A DNA stretch of 12,324 bases, taken from JBOHHR01 sp050740975. Its GTDB lineage: Bacteria; Pseudomonadota; Gammaproteobacteria; JBOHHR01. Positions 1-7,269 of the stretch are shown here, in pieces (within the stretch, counting starts at the first letter, position 1; every line of letters starts with the position of its first letter). The stretch spans positions 1 to 12,324 of the forward strand of contig JBOIEE010000276.1 in the NCBI GenBank assembly GCA_050740975.1. The letters are read 5' to 3'. The translations under genes were made by a program, and so were the position numbers. The notes under the pieces are model-generated. The model ran no database searches and was not told where the DNA came from. It saw only the letters and a list, made by a program, of their open reading frames with translations.

Positions 1-543
1 GGCGGCGAGGTCTTTCCCATGCACTAGCTCAAGGGTGTCGATGTCGCTGCGGCGGAGCCAGGGGCCGGCCGGGTAGGCCGCATAGGCGACGATCATAGGC
101 GTCGGCACGGCGCGGGCCGCGAGGCAGAGCGCGTTGGAGAGCTCCTGCGGCGCGCGCGTCGGCGCCAGAAATCGGTCACCCGTGATCCCGGCGAGTAGCC
201 CGCCGTGCTGCGAGTGACGTACGACGACGCGCGTCGTGCCGTCGGGAAGAGTGACCGCGTATGCCGGAACGCGCCCCTGGATCCGGCACCGGCCTAGGTG
301 TCGAGCGGCATATTCGTACAGAGTGTGTGACAGGGCGATCGCCTCGCGGACGCTATCGGTGTGCTCACGCCGGACCACGACATCCACCCCCCGCAGCCGG
401 AACCGGATGTAGCCATCGGGGGCGCGTGCGGCGAATGCGGGAGAGCCGGCGGTCACGACGCGACGCTGAACGGGCCGCACATAGCGGAGCAGCCGAGGAT
501 AAAGCCGGAGGTCGGCGCGCCGCCCGGCGGAATCAACGGCCAC
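1..543 (-). CDS. Lipopolysaccharide kinase, Kdo/WaaP family (partial, C-terminus beyond window)
   Basis: Reading the minus strand from a GTG at 543 gives 181 codons without a stop, running off the window at base 1. The product resembles Kdo/WaaP-type LPS kinases, cytoplasmic enzymes that phosphorylate Kdo or heptose of the inner core using ATP. Visible landmarks are PDGYIRFRLRG (residues 42-52), VVVRHSQHGGLL (106-117, the nucleotide-loop-like strand with the HGG turn), GDRFLAPTRAPQEL (122-135), VPTPMIVAYAAYPAGP (146-161) and LRRSDIDTLELVHGKDLA (163-180). Their order and spacing match this family. The catalytic loop lies outside the window. An in-frame TGA at 549-547 limits the start to the next few codons, so GTG 543 is the longest start; GTG 480 is an alternative and the conserved part begins near residue 42. 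The DNA is markedly G+C-rich. Family is fairly sure; the exact sugar phosphorylated is unknown. Confidence 0.7.
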   Translation of the reverse strand, partial: MAVDSAGRRADLRLYPRLLRYVRPVQRRVVTAGSPAFAARAPDGYIRFRLRGVDVVVRREHTDSVREAIALSHTLYEYAARHLGRCRIQGRVPAYAVTLPDGTTRVVVRHSQHGGLLAGITGDRFLAPTRAPQELSNALCLAARAVPTPMIVAYAAYPAGPWLRRSDIDTLELVHGKDLAA

Positions 544-810
544 GCGTCAACCGTAGGCACACTCTCGTGGTCGCAGGGTACGGACCTACGCGGGATGTGG
601 AGGGAGCGGAAAAAGGGGGCGCCCCGCAAGCCTCAAGATGGCCACGCCGCGCTTGGTCTTGCATGCGTGGATGCTCCTTGAAGGCCCCGAGGCGATAGCG
701 CGTAGGGGATGGGTCAGGACGCGAGAGTTTGCTGGGTTTCATGGAGGCGGTCTCCGTTGGTTTTATGGTGGGTGTGCACACAGAGGATAGGTCCCCTATG
801 CAGGGCCGCT
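544..810. other. Intergenic stretch between kinase and cytochrome remnant
   Basis: No gene is convincing here. A minus-strand open frame of 82 codons (781-533) runs into the start of the kinase in another frame, but it is rich in Pro and Arg and matches no family I recognise. The region must hold any minus-strand promoter for the kinase, but I see no clear -35/-10 pair. Confidence 0.4.
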
Positions 811-1260
811 CTAAACTACCATCGAGAGCGTTACAAAATCGATGAAGAGGCGTTCGAATATGAAGTTAGCGGCCGTTTCGAGTAAAAATACTACAGCAGA
901 GCTGAGCTTGTGCATAGCGATGAAGCTAAGCGACGAGCCCGGATGCTCGGCGACATAGTCCAAGCCGGACTTCTCCGCCTCCGTCTTGGCGTTATTCTGT
1001 GGCTTGATACGCCATAGGGAAAGCAGCGCGTAACTGAAACTTGCTTCCTTCTCCGCGACCAGCTCTGCACCCATGCGGAACATCTGCGAGGGCGTCGATC
1101 GAGAAGCTGAGACCGTGGCAACTCATACATAACGCTGCGCACCATCTTTTCGTTGGGCCACAGATCGAGATTCTGGTTGCGCTGGACGCCGGCGCGCCTC
1201 CGTGGCAGATGGCAAGTGGCACAGGTGACGCCACTACGCCATGAGAGGCTAGGCTATCGT
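811..1260 (-). pseudogene. Multihaem cytochrome c remnant, broken by several frameshifts
   Basis: On the minus strand, pieces of one cytochrome-like protein appear in three frames. The first gives SLASHGVV (ending near 1238). The second gives VTCATCHLPRR, with a CXXCH haem-c site at 1223-1209, continuing to NLDLWPNEKMVRSVM. Back in the first frame, LCMSCHGLSFSIDALAD carries a second CXXCH site at 1129-1115. The third frame gives MFRMGAELVAEKEASFSYALLSLW and runs to TAG at 813-811. Each junction needs a single-base-scale indel, for example between GVVA and VTCATCH and between RSVM and CMSCH. Two CXXCH motifs separated by a short linker, with HGVV-type text before the first, fit a periplasmic multihaem cytochrome c; which subfamily I cannot say. 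The remaining upstream DNA to 1470 has no recognisable N-terminus. A sequencing error is less likely given at least three shifts. Confidence 0.55.
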
Positions 1261-1470
1261 AGAATATTGGAAAAACAGAGTAACCCCAAGTCCACGTGGA
1301 GGCGCATGGTAAAGGTAGAGGTGCGCGATTAGACCTTTGATCCTGGGGGAAATCGGCCGCCATCAAGAAGCGGTGCTGAGCCGTGGCAGGTGGTTAGGCG
1401 CCACCGCGGCCTTTGTCAAACCGAACGGATGATGGCAAGCGTTAATCAACTCCTTTAAAGGCAGGGGCTC

Positions 1471-2340
1471 ATGCGCGTCAGCGGTTTCACTTTTATCCGC
1501 AATGGAACAATGCTCGGTTATCCATTTGTGGAGAGCATTGTTTCTGCCTTACCGCTTTGCGATGAATTCGTAGTGGCGGTGGGGCTGAGCGAGGACGATA
1601 CCCTGGCCCGGGTACAAGCTATCGCAGATCCGAAGATCCGCATTCTAAGTACTCAGTGGAACGAGCAGATGAGGGCGACAGGCCACGTGTATGCGCAACA
1701 GACGATGATCGCACAGTTCAACTGCACGGGCGACTGGGCGCTTTACCTCCAATGCGACGAGGTGCTGCACGAGGACGATTTGGGCGCCATTGGCGAAAGC
1801 ATGAAGCGGCATCAGGGCGATCCTCGAGTCGAGGCCCTGGTATTTGACTATTACCACTTCTTCGGCAGCCCCGATTGGATCGCCGTGAGTCCGGGCTGGT
1901 ATCGGCGGGAGGTGCGGATCATACGCAACACCATACGAAGTTATTCCCCGTCCGATGGGCTGTTTTTCGTGGTCATGGACCGAAACAAACGAGGCCGCTA
2001 TCCACGGGCAGCACTGGCGGATGGAACAATCCATCACTACGGGCACGTGCGCTCTCCCGCCAAAATGCAGGCGAAGATCCAAAAGGTGAGCCGCTATTGG
2101 GGACACGAACCACCGCCGTTTACCCATTACGCCATCGACCCCAGTGCTCTGCGCCCGTTTTCTAGCCGGCACCCCGCGGTGATGCGGCGCTGGCTCGCCG
2201 AAGAGGCGGCACAGTGCTATGAACCCGATCCGAGCCATGTGCCGAGCCGGCGTGAACGTCGGCACCGGCTCATGATGCATGTCGAAGACTGGCTGGGTGT
2301 GGATCTGACCAGAAAACACTTCAAGCTGGTCCATGGCTGA
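1471..2340 (+). CDS. Glycosyltransferase family 2
   Basis: A 289-residue protein with a GT-A glycosyltransferase layout. The N-terminal strand reads VSGFTFIRNGTMLGYPFVES (residues 3-22), then an acidic turn VGLSEDDTLARV (37-48) and a metal/nucleotide-binding LQCDEVL (93-99), where CDE takes the place of the usual DXD. It is expected to transfer a sugar from a nucleotide-sugar donor in the cytoplasm; donor and acceptor are not visible. The basic C-terminus (SRRERRHRLMMH, 259-270) could help it sit at the membrane. No transmembrane segment is seen. The ATG has purine-rich AAAGGCAGGGG just upstream (1457-1467), a usable Shine-Dalgarno. Its last 8 bases overlap the O-antigen ligase gene, suggesting translational coupling and a role in the same polysaccharide. 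Family assignment is firm, substrate unknown. Confidence 0.8.
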   Translation: MRVSGFTFIRNGTMLGYPFVESIVSALPLCDEFVVAVGLSEDDTLARVQAIADPKIRILSTQWNEQMRATGHVYAQQTMIAQFNCTGDWALYLQCDEVLHEDDLGAIGESMKRHQGDPRVEALVFDYYHFFGSPDWIAVSPGWYRREVRIIRNTIRSYSPSDGLFFVVMDRNKRGRYPRAALADGTIHHYGHVRSPAKMQAKIQKVSRYWGHEPPPFTHYAIDPSALRPFSSRHPAVMRRWLAEEAAQCYEPDPSHVPSRRERRHRLMMHVEDWLGVDLTRKHFKLVHG

Positions 2341-3526
2341 ATCGGCTATGGATTGGTATAGCCTGCGCCGTCGGTGTGATGAGGCGAGCCGCTGGATGGC
2401 TGTCGCAACGGCCTTCAGCCTGGTGGTATCAACTGCGCTCTGCACGATCACGATGCTGCTTTTCCTCGTGTTTTGGATCGCAAGCGGGGGATATCGGGCG
2501 AAGCTTGCCCGGATCCAGGCGCAACCGATCGCGCTTTGGTCCTCAGCTCTATTGCTGATGCTGATGCTCGGTGTTGTATACTCCTCCGCTAGCCTTGACC
2601 AATCCCTTGATACGCTGCGCTCCTATAGGGAGCTTCTATATATCCCGTTGTTGCTCACCGCGTTTAACGAAGAACAATGGCAACGTCGCGGCTATTACGC
2701 TTTTCTCGTCGCCATGGGGCTTACCCTCATCCTGTCCTATTGCAAGCTCTTTGGTTGGCCTCCCTTGGGACCCCCGGAGCAGGAATACACCGTGTTCAAG
2801 GGACGCATCGCTCATGGGCTGCTGATGGCTTACGCGACCTATCTGTGGGTCGAGCACTTCATGCAGCAAGGGCGTTGGCGCTGGCTATGGGGGATCCTGG
2901 CGGCCCTCGGCCTCGTCAATCTACTGCTGATGATAGGTGGGAGAACCGGGTATTTCGTGTTTTTCGCCCTAATCGTGCTTTTCATGTATCGCCATTGGCG
3001 TTGGCAAGGCCTGCTCGCCTCGGGGCTGGTTGTCGTGGGGCTGGCTCTGGTCGCTAGCCATACTTCCGACATTTTTCGGGCGCGGATGGAAGAGATGGTG
3101 AACGACCTTAAAAGGCCCGAGGCCAAGGTGATCACTTCCAGCTCTGTGCGGCTCGAATTTTATAGTAATACCTTGGGGCTCATCATGCGCCATCCCATAC
3201 TAGGTGGCGGCACAGGGAGCTTTATTCCCGAATATGCGGAGCTTGCAAAAGAGAAGGCTCTCTATCCGACTAATAATCCTCACAACGAATTCCTGCTCAT
3301 CACCACTCAGGTAGGTCTCTTCGGATTGGTGCTCTTGCTAATGCTGGGCTATCGCCAGTGGCGCATGAGCTATGGGCTCAGACCCGAGTTTAGCGCGGCC
3401 GCCCAAGCACTGATCGTCACCATGGCAATCGGCAGCCTCTTCAATTCCTTGCTCTTGGATTTTACCGAAGGGCATTTTTATGCCTTGCTAACGGGCGTTT
3501 GTTACGGGCGCTACAAAAGCAAGTGA
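2333..3526 (+). CDS. waaL: O-antigen ligase family protein (WaaL/Wzy_C type)
   Basis: A 397-residue polytopic inner-membrane protein with about ten or more hydrophobic segments. It should move O-antigen or another glycan from undecaprenyl pyrophosphate to the lipid A core on the periplasmic face. The Wzy_C signature is present: SSSVRLEFYSNTLGLIMRHP (269-288), LGGGTGSF (290-297) and the periplasmic NNPHNEFLLITTQVGLFG (314-331). His317 matches the catalytic His of WaaL, and Arg204 (GGRTGY) and Arg273 are candidate conserved arginines. The C-terminal DFTEGHFYALLTG (376-388) is common in bacterial ligases. The start at 2333 overlaps the preceding gene by 8 bases; ATG 2348 (MDWYSL) is possible. 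Members of this family include both ligases and O-antigen polymerases. The heptosyltransferase context favours ligase, hence the symbol with some reserve. Confidence 0.8.
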   Translation: MAESAMDWYSLRRRCDEASRWMAVATAFSLVVSTALCTITMLLFLVFWIASGGYRAKLARIQAQPIALWSSALLLMLMLGVVYSSASLDQSLDTLRSYRELLYIPLLLTAFNEEQWQRRGYYAFLVAMGLTLILSYCKLFGWPPLGPPEQEYTVFKGRIAHGLLMAYATYLWVEHFMQQGRWRWLWGILAALGLVNLLLMIGGRTGYFVFFALIVLFMYRHWRWQGLLASGLVVVGLALVASHTSDIFRARMEEMVNDLKRPEAKVITSSSVRLEFYSNTLGLIMRHPILGGGTGSFIPEYAELAKEKALYPTNNPHNEFLLITTQVGLFGLVLLLMLGYRQWRMSYGLRPEFSAAAQALIVTMAIGSLFNSLLLDFTEGHFYALLTGVCYGRYKSK

Positions 3527-3556
3527 CCCAATTAAGGCTATCCGTCAATAGTGGTA

Positions 3557-3615
3557 TATGAGGCGTTTCAGGCGGCTGTCCTGTCGACGTGCGGCGTACT
3601 TCGCTGAGCCTCATA
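3557..3615. repeat. Inverted repeat between convergent genes
   Basis: TATGAGGC (3557-3564) and its reverse complement GCCTCATA (3608-3615) lie between the ends of the ligase gene and the opposing GT11 gene, 43 bases apart. The right arm overlaps the GT11 stop codon. It might help end transcription from both sides, but the loop is long and there is no T-run, so it could be chance. Confidence 0.25.
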
Positions 3616-4543
3616 CCATGTGTGCCAGCGATGCGACGGCGAAATCGCCGTCGCCGGGACTAGTCACCGGGTCCCGGATCCAATACAGAGGGACCCGCCC
3701 GTAAAAAGATGCCCACTGGGTGAACGTGCTTGGGGGACCCACCAACCGGTCGCAGGCGGCCAGGGCGTAGAGATCCTCGATCGCGACACCACTCCCGAGT
3801 GTGACCGGCAGGCCGGGGAAGTCCGTGAGCCGGAGAGCCGCGTCGGAGCATACCAGAAACCCTACGCGCTCGCTGCTGTGACGCGCCTGCAGTGCGGCCA
3901 TGATCTCCCGGTAGCGATCGACAGGATAGAAATAGCGCCCCGCCATATGGTCGACGAAGTCGCCGTGGCGTACGTGAACCCCGATGAGCAGATCACACCC
4001 CTGCCGTGCGGCCGCCACCCGCGCCGCCACGGCGGCCCGATGCACGGTTGTGGGCGTGAAATAGGCGCGGATCCGGTCGGCGTATCTCGTAACCCCCACC
4101 GTGTCCCGGAACTCCCAGCCCCGCAACAGGGTGACGCGCGTCTTCCGGATCTGCTCGTAGACGGGCGGGGCGGTGAGTTCCACGCCGTGGGGCCCGACGG
4201 GGCTTTCGATGCCGCGGATCCAGGGGGCGAGTCCGGGGACCCGGTTCACCGGGCGGGAGAGCTGGAAGGCTATGTGGTAGAGCAGCCGCGTAAAGCGCAG
4301 GGTGCCGTAGACCGTATCACGGCCGCGGGATGGGCGCCGCGGCGCAGGCGGCGGATAGGGGCAGAGTAGGGTGTTGCGGGTGGACTCGAACAGCGCGGCA
4401 TAGGTCTGGAATGCCGGGTTGAGGACCTTGTAGCCGTGCCCCTCGGCGAAGGCGATGACATTGGCAAAGTGGACGATGCGGTTGCCGAGCCGGCCAGTGC
4501 GGAGCGCCACCACTAGCCACTTGCGCTGAGGGAATCTAGGCAT
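3611..4543 (-). CDS. Glycosyltransferase family 11-like (alpha-1,2-fucosyltransferase type)
   Basis: A 310-residue protein with the three landmarks of GT11-like enzymes. The N-terminal glycine loop reads TGRLGNRIVHFAN (residues 16-28). The donor-binding IGVHVRHGDF (187-196) corresponds to the HXRRGDY/F motif. The C-terminal GPPSTFTQWASFYG (269-282) matches the family's GPSSTF-WWAA segment. Such enzymes transfer fucose from GDP-fucose, usually to galactose, during LPS or O-antigen decoration; another GDP-sugar is possible. The length is normal for the family and there is no signal or membrane segment. The gene points against its neighbours, and its DNA is visibly more G+C-rich than theirs, which suggests separate acquisition. 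The ATG at 4543 gives the natural N-terminus but no strong Shine-Dalgarno is seen. Confidence 0.7.
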   Translation of the reverse strand: MPRFPQRKWLVVALRTGRLGNRIVHFANVIAFAEGHGYKVLNPAFQTYAALFESTRNTLLCPYPPPAPRRPSRGRDTVYGTLRFTRLLYHIAFQLSRPVNRVPGLAPWIRGIESPVGPHGVELTAPPVYEQIRKTRVTLLRGWEFRDTVGVTRYADRIRAYFTPTTVHRAAVAARVAAARQGCDLLIGVHVRHGDFVDHMAGRYFYPVDRYREIMAALQARHSSERVGFLVCSDAALRLTDFPGLPVTLGSGVAIEDLYALAACDRLVGPPSTFTQWASFYGRVPLYWIRDPVTSPGDGDFAVASLAHMV

Positions 4544-4909
4544 ATGCGTAATCCGCGAAATCGATCAATCGCTCCGGGAGGTTGACGGGAGCCCTGAAGC
4601 ATACTTGCGCAGTCGAATAGTGCAAGCTCGATCACGATTGTCCAGACTATTCTTTGGCATCCGGGGGGAACCACATCAGACCCGAATCAATTGTTCTTCC
4701 CGGCGGCGGCCAGGACAGCGCCGACAGACTCATTGCTTCTCTTTTAGCCAGGCGCAGCTACCATGATCCTCAGACCACAGTAGCGAGTAGCATGAAACCT
4801 GAGCTACGCAATGTTTTTAACAGAACGATATACTAGCCAGGGAAAGGCCCTGTGGCGAAGGGCTTGCCGAGATCCCAAAGGTAACGGGGTCCTTACTTGA
4901 ACAACAACG
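4544..4909. other. Divergent intergenic region (366 bases)
   Basis: This gap separates the leftward GT11 gene from the rightward WaaE-like gene and should carry start signals for both. On the plus strand TATACT (4829-4834) resembles a -10 box about 75 bases before the GT2 start, but no good -35 box lies 16-18 bases upstream. A plus-strand open frame at 4654-4836 (60 codons) has no recognisable content. I see no tRNA, riboswitch or array here. Confidence 0.35.
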
Positions 4910-5677
4910 ATGACTAACTTGAGCGTCATCATCATCGCAAAGAATGAAAGCACCGATATCCGCGCCTGTCTTGACTCGGTGCGCTGGGCCGACGAGATCG
5001 TGGTGGTGGATGGTGGCAGCCGGGACGATACGGTCGCCATCTGCCGCGAATACACCGACAAGGTTTACATTTGTGAAGATTGGTCCGGATTCGGCCCCCA
5101 GAAGAATCGGGCCTTGAGCTACGCCACCGGCGAATGGGTTCTGTCGGTGGACGCGGATGAGCGTGTATCGCCCGCGTTGCGAAAAGAGATCGAACACGCG
5201 ATGGTCTCGGAGCGCTTTGTCGGCTATGAAATCCCACGGCGGTCCAGCTACTGCGGCCGGGCGCTACGCCATGGCGGATGGTGGCCGGATCATGTGCTGC
5301 GCTTGTTCAAGAGGGAACAGGGTCTTTTTTGCAATAGACGGGTCCATGAAAAGGTTATCATGAGGGGACCGCTCGGACGCTTGCAAGAACCGCTGATCCA
5401 TGAGACCTTTGGTTCCCTGGAGGAAGTCTTGGACAAGATAAATAGCTATTCCAGCGAGGGTGCCCAGTTGTTCTATGAGCAGGGGAAGCGGGGAGGACTA
5501 GGGGCTGCCCTCGCTCATGGGCTATGGGCCTTTATTAGGACCTATTTTTTGAAAGCGGGGTTGCTGGATGGCCGGGAGGGTTTAATGCTCGCTATTTCAA
5601 ATGCGGAAGGAACTTATTACCGCTATCTAAAACTGGCCTATCTCCCTGATCGAAAAGAGCGCTCCGATTCTGAATAA
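4910..5677 (+). CDS. Family 2 glycosyltransferase, WaaE/KdtX-like LPS core enzyme
   Basis: A 255-residue GT-A enzyme. It opens with LSVIIIAKNESTDI (residues 4-17), followed by the acceptor-independent nucleotide motif ADEIVVVDGGSRDDT (27-41), DWSGFGPQKNRAL (57-69), and the DXD-containing VLSVDADERVSP (77-88). HGGWWPDHVLRLF (121-133) and RRVHEKV (143-149) complete the pattern. Order and length match WaaE/KdtX-type enzymes, which add glucose to the inner-core heptose in the cytoplasm. The C-terminal part (WAFIRTYFLKAGLLDG, 206-221) could bind the membrane. The ATG at 4910 gives the expected N-terminus, although the nearby Shine-Dalgarno is weak. It leads the plus-strand run toward the heptosyltransferases, consistent with a core role. 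Family is firm; glucose is the best guess for the sugar. Confidence 0.82.
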   Translation: MTNLSVIIIAKNESTDIRACLDSVRWADEIVVVDGGSRDDTVAICREYTDKVYICEDWSGFGPQKNRALSYATGEWVLSVDADERVSPALRKEIEHAMVSERFVGYEIPRRSSYCGRALRHGGWWPDHVLRLFKREQGLFCNRRVHEKVIMRGPLGRLQEPLIHETFGSLEEVLDKINSYSSEGAQLFYEQGKRGGLGAALAHGLWAFIRTYFLKAGLLDGREGLMLAISNAEGTYYRYLKLAYLPDRKERSDSE

Positions 5678-5705
5678 TAACGATAATAACGGCTTTGTTT
5701 TTCTC

Positions 5706-5726
5706 CCCACGGGCTGAAGCCACGGG
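5706..5726. repeat. REP-like hairpin core, copy 1
   Basis: The 10-base core GGCTGAAGCC (5712-5721) forms a small stem with a TGAA loop and is flanked by CCCACG and ACGGGC, which look like decayed outer arms. The same core occurs at 6138-6147, so the two copies bracket the heptosyltransferase stump. The core type is common in dispersed REP-like repeats, but no other copies are seen in this window. Confidence 0.4.
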
Positions 5727-5909
5727 CACAGTTAATGGTCTTGCCGCCGCATGTCACGTAAGCAGCAAAGCCCGCAAAGGGTTGTTCCCTCAGCTGAGGA
5801 AATGCAACCGCGATCTGGACAGACGAGGAGGCTACGCGAGCGGCACAAGGATTAGATCGGTGGTGGTTTCCGCGGTAGCCAGTCGTGCGCCCTATTACTT
5901 GCTCCGCCA

Positions 5910-6143
5910 ATGAGATCCTGCGCGCGTCGTATCCTGCTCATCGCGACCCGTCAGACCGGAGATGTGCTGCTGGTTACTCCTTTGTTGCGCAGCCTGAGAC
6001 GAGCTTATTCCAAATCCCGCATCGATGTATTGGTGTATTGCCGCACTGGGGGCATGCTGGAAGGCAATCCCGACCTCGATGTGATGATCGAAGTGGATGA
6101 GCATCCGGACGAGTCTCAATCACTGCGAATGCAGACCGGCTGA
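5910..6143 (+). pseudogene. Truncated heptosyltransferase (WaaQ/GT9-like N-terminal stump)
   Basis: Seventy-seven codons encode the first Rossmann unit of a family 9 heptosyltransferase and then stop. RRILLIATRQTGDVLLVTPL (residues 6-25) contains the R-Q-T-G-D-V-L-L-V-T-P signature. RIDVLVYCRTGGMLEGNPDL (37-56) is the next strand-loop typical of heptosyltransferase III (WaaQ). Full-length family members are about 330-370 residues, so roughly four fifths are missing, including the donor-binding C-terminal domain. The reading frame ends at TGA 6141-6143, which lies in the loop of a hairpin repeat (6136-6149), so the break coincides with that element. The intact GT9 gene 50 bases downstream may have replaced its function. 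It is almost certainly non-functional. Confidence 0.7.
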
Positions 6144-6149
6144 AGCCGG
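6136..6149. repeat. REP-like hairpin core, copy 2
   Basis: CCGGC-TGAA-GCCGG forms a perfect 5-bp stem with a 4-base loop and shares the 10-base core GGCTGAAGCC with the copy near 5712. It supplies the stop codon of the truncated heptosyltransferase and lies 46 bases before the next gene's ATG. Confidence 0.45.
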
Positions 6150-6195
6150 GACTCCGAACTTTCCCGAAGGCGCTGCTACAGACCAATGAACCGCC

Positions 6196-7245
6196 ATGAA
6201 AATTCTCGCCATCCATTTTAAGTATCTGGGTGATGCAGCCATCGTCACGCCGGCGCTGCGGGCCATCAAAGAGCATTTCCCGCATTGCGCTTTGCACGTG
6301 CTGACGCCGGCGGAGTTCGCGCCCATTTATCAATACCTGCCCTGGCTGGATAAAGTCTGGGGCGTCCCCCGATCGCGCGGGCGCGCCCGACTCAAAGAAA
6401 CCTGGCCCATCATCCGTGCGCTGAGGCGGGAGCGCTTCGATCGCTCGGTCGATTTTGTCGGCAATGATCGCGGCGCCATTTTGAGTTTGCTATGCGGCGC
6501 GCGGCAAAGGCTCGGCCCCACCGCCGCCGGCGGGTTCTTCGGACGTCGGTTTTGCTACACTCAAAGAATCCAAGAAAGGAGTCTCGATCCAGCCTGGGTG
6601 CAAAGGCACCTGCAAGTGCTCGCGGTCTGGGGCGTTCAAACGCCGCGCTCTTTGGAGATAGAAGTCCGGGCCGCTCCGAAGCTGGATCAGTTTGCTGAAA
6701 AACTTTTGCCGGACAAAATGATCGTTTGTCATCTCGCGACCGGACAGGCGAAGAAGGACTGGCCGATTGCACACTGGGCGGGCTTTCACAAATTGGCTTC
6801 TGCTGCCGGCCTCGAACTTGTCTTTATGTCCGGCAACAGCCCGCGTGAACGTTTGTTGCTGGAAGTGCTGCGCAAATCGGCGCCGGGCATCTTCGTCTTG
6901 CCGGTGCTGCCGGATGTGGCCGCGTTGCTGGCCGTGTTGAAGCGGGCCAGACTTTTCATCTCCGGCGACACCGGTCCCTTTCATTGCAGCGCTGGGTTGG
7001 GAGTGCCGGTGATCGGGCTATTTGGCACCGACAACTCCCTCGCTCATGCCGCTCCTTTGTATCGCTCAGAGCAAGTGATCCGAGGCGGTCCATGCACGTG
7101 CGACGGACATTCCGATACGTGCTACAGCAGTCAGCCGTGTATGGCGGTCATTTCTCCGGATGATCTGTTGCGGCGCGTGCAGCAGGTTCCTGGAATCCGT
7201 CGCACAGCCAACTCAGGCGGTGACAATAAGAAGTATCGTGGATAG
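6196..7245 (+). CDS. Glycosyltransferase family 9 (ADP-heptose:LPS heptosyltransferase-like)
   Basis: A 349-residue GT-B enzyme. MKILAIHFKYLGDAAIVTPA (residues 1-20) gives the N-terminal acceptor domain with Asp13 in the catalytic-base position. VCHLATGQAKKDWPIAHWAG (177-196) is the linker to the donor domain with the Lys-Trp pair. LFISGDTGPFHCSAGLGVPV (253-272) is the conserved GDTG-H donor-binding loop. It should transfer a heptose from ADP-heptose to the growing core in the cytoplasm; which heptose is undetermined. The C-terminal cysteines (300, 302, 309, 315) are common in this family. No clear Shine-Dalgarno precedes the ATG. The gene sits between a truncated relative and an IS remnant, and its last residues (about 335-349) are unlike the family, so the IS insertion may have altered the tail. 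Confidence 0.85.
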   Translation: MKILAIHFKYLGDAAIVTPALRAIKEHFPHCALHVLTPAEFAPIYQYLPWLDKVWGVPRSRGRARLKETWPIIRALRRERFDRSVDFVGNDRGAILSLLCGARQRLGPTAAGGFFGRRFCYTQRIQERSLDPAWVQRHLQVLAVWGVQTPRSLEIEVRAAPKLDQFAEKLLPDKMIVCHLATGQAKKDWPIAHWAGFHKLASAAGLELVFMSGNSPRERLLLEVLRKSAPGIFVLPVLPDVAALLAVLKRARLFISGDTGPFHCSAGLGVPVIGLFGTDNSLAHAAPLYRSEQVIRGGPCTCDGHSDTCYSSQPCMAVISPDDLLRRVQQVPGIRRTANSGGDNKKYRG

Positions 7246-7269
7246 CTCACGATCCTGGTGCAGAGCATG

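Noticed and set aside
261..698. Plus-strand open frames in the left edge
   Set aside because: They are antisense to the kinase in very G+C-rich DNA, where long open frames arise by chance; the minus-strand frame has recognisable family motifs.
1645..2451. Minus-strand open frame of 268 codons
   Set aside because: It is antisense to the GT2 gene, whose protein has clear glycosyltransferase motifs; the antisense product resembles nothing.
3620..4369. Plus-strand open frame of 249 codons opposite the GT11 gene
   Set aside because: The minus-strand product has three GT11 landmarks; the plus-strand text is low in structure and rich in Gly, Pro and Arg.
5788..5799. Perfect 12-base palindrome CCTCAGCTGAGG
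   Set aside because: It is a single copy with no adjacent gene start at a sensible distance; a palindrome of this length may be chance.
6490..6984. Minus-strand open frame of 164 codons inside the GT9 gene
   Set aside because: It is a shadow of the GT9 gene with no family signature.
7093..7140. Cysteine cluster near the C-terminus of the GT9 at 6196 as a novel metal site
   Set aside because: Similar cysteines before the last helix are frequent in family 9 heptosyltransferases, so it is not distinctive.
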